NCBI GenBank assembly: GCA_016718155.1
Contig: JADKEH010000045.1
Coordinates: forward strand, 1 to 21,605
DNA length: 21,605 bases
Direction: 5' to 3'
Source: Candidatus Rhodoferax randersensis
Lineage (GTDB): Bacteria; Pseudomonadota; Gammaproteobacteria; Burkholderiales; Burkholderiaceae_C
In this document: positions 15,116 through 21,605 of the stretch, one piece after another
How positions within the stretch are numbered: position 1 is the stretch's first letter
Layout: every line of letters begins with the position of its first letter
The notes under the pieces: generated by a model
The model's database searches: none
Told to the model about the DNA's origin: nothing
The model's input: only the letters and a program-made list of their open reading frames with translations
Position numbers and translations under genes: made by a program

Positions 15116-18100
15116 ATGCGCCTGGCGGAAATCTCAGTGCGCCGGCCGGTGCTGGCCACGGTCCTCGCTGCTGATTTTGCTGATTGGCTTGGTCAGCTTC
15201 AACCGGCTGGCGGTGCGTGAGTACCGAAGATCGACGAACCGGTGGTGACGGTGAGCGTGCGCACGCCGGCGCCTCTGCCGAGGTGGTGGAGTCGCAGGTT
15301 GCCAAGACGCTGGAAGACTCGATTGCCGGGATTGACGCGGTGGACGTCATCACGTCGATCAGTCGCGCCGAGCAGGCCCAGATCAGCGTGCGTTTTCGCC
15401 TGGAAAAGATGCCGATGCCGCTGCCGCCGGGTGCGTGACCGCACCTCGCGTGCGCAACCGGCTGCCGCAGGCGATTGACGAACCGGTGATTTCAAGGTTG
15501 AGGCCCGATGCCTTTCCGGTGATCTGGCTGGCGTTTTCCAGCGACACGATGAGGCCGTTGCAGATCAACGAGGTACTCAACCGCGTGGTCAAGCCGCAAT
15601 TGCAGACCGTCACCGGCGCGGCTGATGTGCGCATCTTTGGCGAGCGCAAGTACGCCATGCGCGTCTGGCTGGATCCAGATCGCCTGGCCGCCTACAAGCT
15701 CACCACGCAGGACGCCGAGGACGCGATCCGGCGCAGCAACGTCGAGGTGCCAGCCGGGCGCATCGAGTCTGCCACGCGAGAGTTCAGTGTGACGTCGCAG
15801 ACCGAACTGGTGCGCCCCGATCAGTTTGCCAATATCGTGATCAAAACGGTCAACGGTTCACCGGTGCGCCTGCGTGATGTGGCGCGGATTCAGGAAGGAC
15901 CGGCCGAAGAGCGCAGCAGTGTGCGTTTGAACGGCCGCAGCGCGATCTCTATCGGGGTCATCCGCCAGGCCACGGCCAACCCGCTGGTGTTGTCCAAGGG
16001 CGTGCGCGACATGTTGCCCAAGCTCAAGGCCGATCTGCCACCTGGGCTGACGGTGGACATTGCCAACGACAACTCGGTGTTCATCGAACGCTCGGTGCAG
16101 AACGTTTACCAAACTATCTTTGAGGCGGTTGCTGGTGGCTTTGGTGATTTTCGTGTTCCTGCGCACGCTGCGCGCGTCCGTGATTCCCATCATCACGATT
16201 CCGATCAGCCTGATCGGCACCTTTGCCATGATGGCGCTGGCGGGCTTCACCATCAACACGCTGACGCTGTTGGCGCTGGTACTGGCCATTGGCCTGGTGG
16301 TGGACGACGCCATTGTGGTGCTGGAGAACATCTTCCGGCACATCGGAAGAGGCATGGAGCCGTTTCGGCCGCCATCAAGGGTACCCGCGAGGTTGGCTTT
16401 GCGGTGGTCAGCATGACCGCTGACGCTGGTGGCGGTCTACGCGCCGCTGGCCTTTACGCCGGGGGCGCACCGGGCGCCTGTTCGTGGGTTTGCGCTGGCG
16501 CTGGCCGGTGCCGTCTTGGTCTCGGGTGTGGTGGCGCTCACGCTGTCGCCCATGCTGTCTTCCAAGCTGCTCAGGCACAACCCGAATCCGGGCTGGTTTG
16601 ACCGGTTCATGGAACGAATGCTCAGTGCCATGACGCGGGGCTACTCCCGCGCGCTGCGCTGGATCATCGCCCCCGCGCCGGTCGCCGTTGAAGCCGGCCT
16701 TTGGGCGACCCTGCGGCGCTTGGTCTGGAATCGACGCTTGATCATCGTCGGCATCATGGTGCTGTGCGCCGCCTCGATTGCACTGATCCTGCCCGGCATG
16801 AAAAGCGAACTCGCTCCGCTGGAAGACCGGGGCGTGATTCTGGCGGTGGTGAATGCGCCCGACGGCTCGACGCTGGAGTACACCTCCCGCTATGTCACCG
16901 AGATGGAGCGCCTGGGCGCGCAGTACAAGGAGTTTGACCGCATCTTCGTGACGGCGGGCAACCCGACCGTATCGCAGGCCACTGTGTTCTACCGCACCAA
17001 GGACTGGAACGAGCGCAAGCGCACCACGCTGGAGCTGGCACGCGAGATGCAGCCCGGTTTTGCCCGACTCGCCGGGGTTACCGCCTTTCCCATCACGCCG
17101 CCGTCTCTGGGTCAGGGCTTTCGCGAGCGGCCGGTCAACTTTGTGATCATCACCTCGGAGAGTTACCAGGCGCTCAATGCCGTGGCGCGACAGTTCATGG
17201 ACGAGATCGCCAAGAACCGGCATTCTGACCCCCGATATGGACCTGCGGCTGAACAAGCCCGAACTCAAGATCGACGTGGACCGCGAGAAGGCGGCCGACC
17301 TGGGTGTTGGCGTGGACGTGGTGGCGCGCGTCGTCGAGACCATGCTGGGCGGGCGCCAGGTCACGCGCTACAAGCGCGATGCCGAGCAGTTTGACGTGAT
17401 CGTGCAGATTCAGGATTCGGGGCGCATCACGCCCGATGACATCGAGCGCATCTTCGTGCGGGGCCGCAACGACACCATGATTCCGCTGGCCTCGCTGGTT
17501 CGGGTGCGCGAGGCGGTGGCGCCGCGCGAACTCAATCACTTCGGGCAACGCCGCTCGGTCACCATCACCGCCAACCTGGCCCCGATCAGCCGCTGGGCCT
17601 GGGCCTGACTACCTCGACGCCACCGCCGCCAGGGTGCTCAAGCCTGGCTACACCACCGACCTGAATGGCAGCTCGCGCAGTTCAAAAACTCGCAAGGCTC
17701 GCTGGCGATTGTGTTTTGTTCTGGCGCTGGTGTTCATCTTTCTGGTGCTGGCGGCGCAGTTCGAGAGTTTTGTCGATCCCCTGGTGATCATGCTGTCGGT
17801 GCCCTTGTCCATGATTGGCGCCTTGCTGGCGCTCAAGTGGAGCGGCGGCTCGCTCAACGTGTATTCGCAGATTATCTGATCACCCTGGTGGCCTGATCAC
17901 CAAGCACGGCATCCTGATCGTGGAGTTCAGCAACCAGTTGCGCGAGCAGGCGGGACCTGTTGTGGATGCCGTGGTGCAGGCTGCCACGCAACGCCTGCGC
18001 CCGATCCTGATGACCACCGGCGCCATGGTGTTGGGCGCCGTGCCGCTAACCTTGTCCAGCGGCGCCGGGGCGCCGGAGAGCCGTATCCAGATCGGCTGGG

Positions 18101-18273
18101 TGATCGTGGGCGGCATGTCGCTGGGAACGCTGCTGACCATCTTCGTGGTGCCGACCATGTACACCCTGTTTGCCCGCAAGGCCGTGCCGGGGGCGATTAC
18201 GGCGCCGGAGCGCGAGGCCGTGCCTGCTTCGACCGACGCGGTGCACCCGGTGGGTGAGGTGCTGGTGAAGTAG
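15116..18273 (+). CDS. RND efflux permease (AcrB-like), multiply frameshifted
   Basis: This is a proton-driven inner-membrane drug/metal-type efflux permease of about 1040-1050 residues; its substrate is unknown. It begins MRLAEISVRRPVLATV, with a first helix SLLLILLIGLVSFNRLAV. The first porter domain (SAEVVESQVAKTLEDSIAGI, GAADVRIFGERKYAMRVWLD) is followed by the central helices VALVIFVFLRTLRASVIPII and NTLTLLALVLAIGLVVDDAI. The two proton-relay Asp of VVDDAIVVLENIF lie at 16303-16308. The second half has LEDRGVILAVVNAPDGSTLE, ESFVDPLVIMLSVPLSMIGA, HGILIVEFSNQLREQA and RLRPILMTTGAMVLGAVPLT. Ten or so frame changes occur (about 15168, 15222, 15270, 15405, 15425, 16125, 16350, 16420, 16470, 17218, 17600, 17670, 17880). 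Several are clear homopolymer losses, such as TACCGAAG for TACCCGAAG. No outer-membrane factor follows. Confidence 0.9.
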
Positions 18274-18281
18274 TGGTTTGG

Positions 18282-18339
18282 TTTTTGCTCCACTCACTCT
18301 ACTGGGACTTCCCACGTAGAGTGAGTGGAGAAACAAACC
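18282..18339. other. long nested hairpin between convergent genes
   Basis: A perfect 15-bp stem joins 18288-18302 (CTCCACTCACTCTAC) to 18316-18330. A further 5-bp stem lies inside it (TGGGA with TCCCA, 18303-18307 and 18310-18314), with one unpaired C. T-rich bases before and A-rich bases after can extend the stem. It starts about 15 bases after the RND permease stop. Neither strand has a T-tract after the stem, so it is not a textbook terminator, but it may serve as a bidirectional one for the two converging operons. Confidence 0.7.
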
Positions 18340-18390
18340 CAGCAAAGCTGAAATGAAACCTGCAACCGGCAACCAGCGCCCACCAAAGAA

Positions 18391-20382
18391 TCAACCCAAC
18401 TCCCCGCCGCCAATCTCCCCCAGCTCCGCACTGTTCGGGCCCCATGCCACCAGCTTGCGTAACAAGCTGCGCAGCTTGGCCGGGCGCACCGGCTTGGAAC
18501 AGCACGTCAGTCCGGCCTGGCGTGACAGGTGGTGGATCAGCTCCGGGACCCGTATCGCCGTCATCAGGCAGGCCGGCACCGGGCGGCCAATGGCCAGGCG
18601 CAGGCGGCGCACGGTCTCGATGCCGTGCTCGGCGTCGCTCAGGCGGAAGTCACTCACGATGACGCCCGGTCGCCACCCGCTGGCCAGCAGTTCCAAGGCG
18701 GCGTCCAACCCATCGACCCGGCGCGTCTGGCAACCCAGGATTGCAGCAGGCTGCTCAATCCCTCACTGGCCAGCGCATCGTCCTCCACCACCAGCACCGC
18801 CAGATCGTCAAACCGTTCACCCGGCAAGGCCTGTGCCCGTAAGCACGGGGCACACCGCAGTCGGGCGGTGCCACCACGGGCACTTCCCGATGGTGAACCG
18901 CGTGCCGCAAGCCGAGGCCCGAGAGCGCAGATGCAGGCGGTGGCCCAGCAGGCGGGTGTGCGCCGCACGATGGTGAGCCCCGGCCCAGTCCCTACCGCGG
19001 TTGCGTTGGCAGGGTTACCGACTCGAAAAAACTCCTTGAACACGTCGGCCTGGTTTTCCGGCGCAATGCGCCGATGCCGCTGTCCGACACCTCGATGCGC
19101 GCCAGACGCCCATCTCCCCACGGCCGACAAGCCACCAGCACGGTGCTGGCATCGGTGCCGTAGCGGATGGCGTTTGCCCACCAGGTTGAGCAGCACCCGA
19201 TGCAACAGCGACGGTGGCTGATGATCTAATGCCCGCGCTGGGCCGAACCCGCACACGCAGCCCTTGCCGGCGGCGGTACGACAGCGTCTCACGCAACTGG
19301 TCAAACAGCTCACTGACCGCGATCGGCCGGACTCCGGTCTGGACCGCCTGTGCCTCAGTCGCGACACATCCAGCAAAGGCGGTCGAACGGGTTTGCATCG
19401 CCAGCACCGAGGCCTCAGATTGCCCACCAGTTGGCGCGGTCTGCTCGTCAATGGCAACTGCGACAACCTTGCCACGAACATGCCCAGCGCGTGCGGCGCT
19501 GGCGCAGGTCGTGGCTGGCCCGCAACGATGAAAGCGCGACGCTTGGCCTGCGTGGCCGCTTCGGCCTCTTCCTTTTTCGCGCAACTCGAAGGTGGCGCGC
19601 AATGCGCTGGCTCAGGTCCTTGCAATGGTTTCAGCCGCGCCGCCTGTCGTTGAGTCCGCGCTGCACCTCGCCCATCAGGTCCGCTCCGCCAGAACCGGAC
19701 GCGAACAAACGGTTCGCCCTGCCCGATGCGATAAATCGCGGTGGCCATGCGCAGCACCGGCTGAACGACGCTGCGCGCCGGGCGCATCGCCGGCCAGCCC
19801 GCCCTTTAACACGCCGCCCAGCGTCTTCGGCGGTTAAATGCAGAGCATGTCGCGCTCGCGCTGGGACACGTTGTCGCGCGAGAACGCCATCACCACATGC
19901 CCCAACGGCGCGGCCTCCGGCGTAGGCTCGGCGATGCGAGCGCTCGAACAGGTCGTCGATCCTGAGCTGGGTCGCCTGCACCGGCTGCACCAGCAGATCG
20001 GCATTGCGCTCCAACTGGCGCTGCGCCGGCGCCCTCAATCCACCGCTACAGGGGCGGGCGCTGGCGGCCAACTCGAAGCCGCCGCCTTGAGCCGGCGCAT
20101 TTCCGCGCGCCTCGGCGATCAGGGCGGCGCGCACATCGGGCTGACGCGCATGGCCCCGCCCACAATTGCCTGCAGGCTGGCGCTGTTGGCGCTGAACAGG
20201 CCAAATTCACTGGCGGCGGCCATTTGCCGAATCGGGGCACGGGCGCGTTGATCCGGTGCTTCGGCAGTATCCGCCACGCCCGCGCAACAGCACAGCCCAG
20301 CCGCGGCCCGGCGGGGCCACCGAGGTCACCGGCAGAGCGCCGCCACCAGCATGCGGCTACGGATGTCAAAGGCCACCTTCAT
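18391..20382 (-). CDS. hybrid sensor histidine kinase with CHASE8-like sensor and C-terminal receiver (multiply frameshifted)
   Basis: This is a membrane histidine kinase with its own receiver domain, about 660 residues. It starts at 20382 with MKVAFDIRSRMLVAAL, a membrane helix, with a GGAG ribosome site eight bases upstream. A CHASE8-like periplasmic segment follows (ASEFGLFSANSASLQ, IVGGAMR, coding bases about 20215-20140). Next come a second helix and a HAMP segment (PVLRMATAIYRIGQGE, GEVQRGLND). The H-box is ASHDLRQ, with the phospho-accepting His near 19512, followed by HALGMFVARLSQLP. HATPase pieces include LLHRVLLNLVGK, ENQADVFKEFFRVGNPAN and GTGPGLTIVRR. The receiver begins DLAVLVVEDDALASEGL and contains VIVSDFRL, with the likely phospho-accepting Asp. 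At least eight frame breaks occur. Its ATG overlaps the stop of the upstream binding-protein gene (ATGA), suggesting an operon. No separate DNA-binding regulator lies in the window. Confidence 0.82.
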
Positions 20383-21114
20383 GGCGCACGCTCCAGCATG
20401 CACCAGACGCGCCAGGACTGCGGACGCGTCCACCGACAGGGCCAAGGAATATGCCACCAGCGAACCGAAACGCTGATCTCAAACTCCCTCGAATACTCGG
20501 GCGCGCCCGGCAAGCCACGCCCGCCCAGCTTACCGCGCGTGCCAAAGTCTTGCGGCTTTGGTGCCCGATACAGGTTGGGCTGATGCTTGGAATGGCCGCC
20601 AACACTGCCGGCCTTCACGTAGGCGAGAGCGAGAACGCCACCATCGGCCACCCCCGGCCCTCACCAGGCTCAACAAAATAGGATGGATGCTGCCGCCGTG
20701 GTAGATCTGCCAGATCGGCCAGCGCCAGCGGCTTACGTCGGCGTCGTCCAGCACTTTTTGATGCCGGAAACAGCGCCTCCTGACCCGCCCGCCACCACCC
20801 GCAGCCCCGGCTGGCTGGCGACCGCTTCCAGTGCCGCCTTGCTGCGTGATCGACGCGTCGCCCGCACGACGCCTACTCTGCTGGCACGGGGCGGCAGTTT
20901 AGCGCACCAGTTCGAGCTGACGGGACAGGGTTGGTCCGGGTGGAGTAGCGGAGAACTGGCTGGAGGCCTTGCGGCCGGACTCCTGCACGATGCGCTCGAA
21001 GCTGGTGCGTGGCAGCAAAGGTGCAGACACCGGTGTGCGCTCGTCGGACTGCGCCAGCGCCGTGGCCGCGCACCCCAGCGCCACAGAACAGCACGAGGCT
21101 GACGCGCTCGCCAT
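20379..21114 (-). CDS. periplasmic ABC_sub_bind-like protein (badly frameshifted, tentative)
   Basis: This is probably a periplasmic binding protein of the ABC_sub_bind kind, feeding a signal to the kinase downstream. An ATG at 21114 gives MASASASCCSVALGCAATAL followed by AQ, a convincing signal peptide, then TSFERIVQESGRKASSQFSA. Later fragments in different frames read KVLDDADVSRW, HPILLSLVRAG, WPMVAFS, LAYVKAGSV, APEYSREFEISV and AYSLALSVDASAVLARLVHA. The pattern 'P-VAFS-AYVKAG' followed by a 'REFE-SVN...S-AL-L-L' end is what I recall for this family; it rests on memory. About 245 residues are accounted for, somewhat short for the family. The last frame ends TGA at 20379, overlapping the kinase start as ATGA. 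Frame breaks fall near 20960, 20800, 20690, 20640, 20590 and 20470. Confidence 0.5.
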
Positions 21115-21605
21115 CCTCAAACTCGGCGACCGTCATGCCATGCACCGTGTCGCGCGCCGCACCCGCGCTCAAGATCATGCCACCACTGGTGTCTGACCAG
21201 TTCCGCTGAGGCGCGCTGGTTTTCCTGCTGACCAGCACCGAGCGGGCTCGGCCGCATGCAATGGTGTCCTGCCGAAACAGTACGGTGAAGCGGCAAAGAA
21301 TCAGCGCGAGACCGCATTGCTCCCGCCAAGCGCTCGGGGCTGTACGCGCAGCATCCAGAAACGCACGGCGGTGGAGCGCAAACAGCAGGTCACTGGTCGG
21401 GTAGGGTCGCGGGTTTGCACCACCAAGGCCAGTTCTGCCTCCGGAGAAGAGGGAGGAGCCAGCCGAAGGAAGGTAACCTGAACAGCGAGGGCCAGGGCGA
21501 AGATCCAACCGTTCCTTGGTGGACAGCTGAGCAGGGCCCCTGCCTGGGACGACCCGGAGGGCACTCTTGTTATATTTCAGAGCTGGCCTGCGCCCGACGA
21601 TGAAC
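21115..21605. other. 491 bases with no recognisable gene
   Basis: Reading frames on both strands are short or compositionally odd, and none gives a recognisable domain, signal peptide or start site. The minus strand has an open stretch running to about 21508, but its Arg/Pro/Ser-rich wording looks like an off-frame reading. Given the density of indels nearby, a real but unreadable gene upstream of the binding-protein gene cannot be excluded. Confidence 0.5.

Noticed and set aside
18282..18339. Standard intrinsic terminator for the RND operon
   Set aside because: No T-tract follows the stem on either strand; kept as a hairpin of uncertain role.
1..21605. tRNA or rRNA genes
   Set aside because: No cloverleaf with a TTC-type arm and CCA-type end, and no rRNA-like stretch, was seen by eye on either strand; a covariance search was not possible.

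Overview
The window is GC-rich DNA (roughly 60% or more G+C) from a betaproteobacterium. Protein wording and gene order both point to Burkholderiales, most likely Comamonadaceae (Rhodoferax-like). Two conserved housekeeping blocks anchor it: dnaX-ybaB-recR on the plus strand, and mltD-gloB on the minus strand diverging from a YafS-like methyltransferase and rnhA. This is a judgement from sequence alone; no search was run.

Layout, left to right: (1) the end of a small exported cysteine-containing protein and a sCache-type chemoreceptor, both on the minus strand (8-2168); (2) a divergent MFS transporter (2332-3564); (3) a group II intron (about 3590-5650) with its reverse transcriptase/maturase, sitting exactly at the start codon of dnaX; (4) dnaX, ybaB and recR (5649-8691); (5) an orphan NMT1/SsuA-type periplasmic binding protein (8800-9854); (6) mltD and gloB (minus, 9892-12223), whose start codon overlaps that of a divergent methyltransferase, which is translationally coupled to a TTG-started rnhA (12222-13489); (7) an RND efflux adaptor and permease (13858-18273) with no outer-membrane factor alongside; (8) a strong hairpin; (9) a CHASE8-type hybrid histidine kinase and, overlapping it by ATGA, a periplasmic ABC_sub_bind-like protein, both minus (18391-21114); (10) about 490 unassigned bases at the right end.

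Many genes are broken by single-base shifts. Where the correct protein is obvious, most shifts are a gain or loss of one base in a short homopolymer (dnaX, the binding protein, mltD, the RND genes). They are densest in the first 3.2 kb and the last 6.5 kb. Essential dnaX is also affected, so I read most of them as sequencing or assembly errors, not decay. Frameshifted genes are annotated as single CDS spans with approximate junctions.

The most notable biology is the intron splitting or abutting the dnaX start codon beside what looks like a leaderless promoter; a composite inverted-repeat element present twice (after dnaX and after rnhA); and the zero-gap divergent gloB/methyltransferase pair with a perfect TATAAT lying inside the opposing gene. 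No tRNA, rRNA or CRISPR array was seen, and I did not find a clearly new defence or metabolic system.
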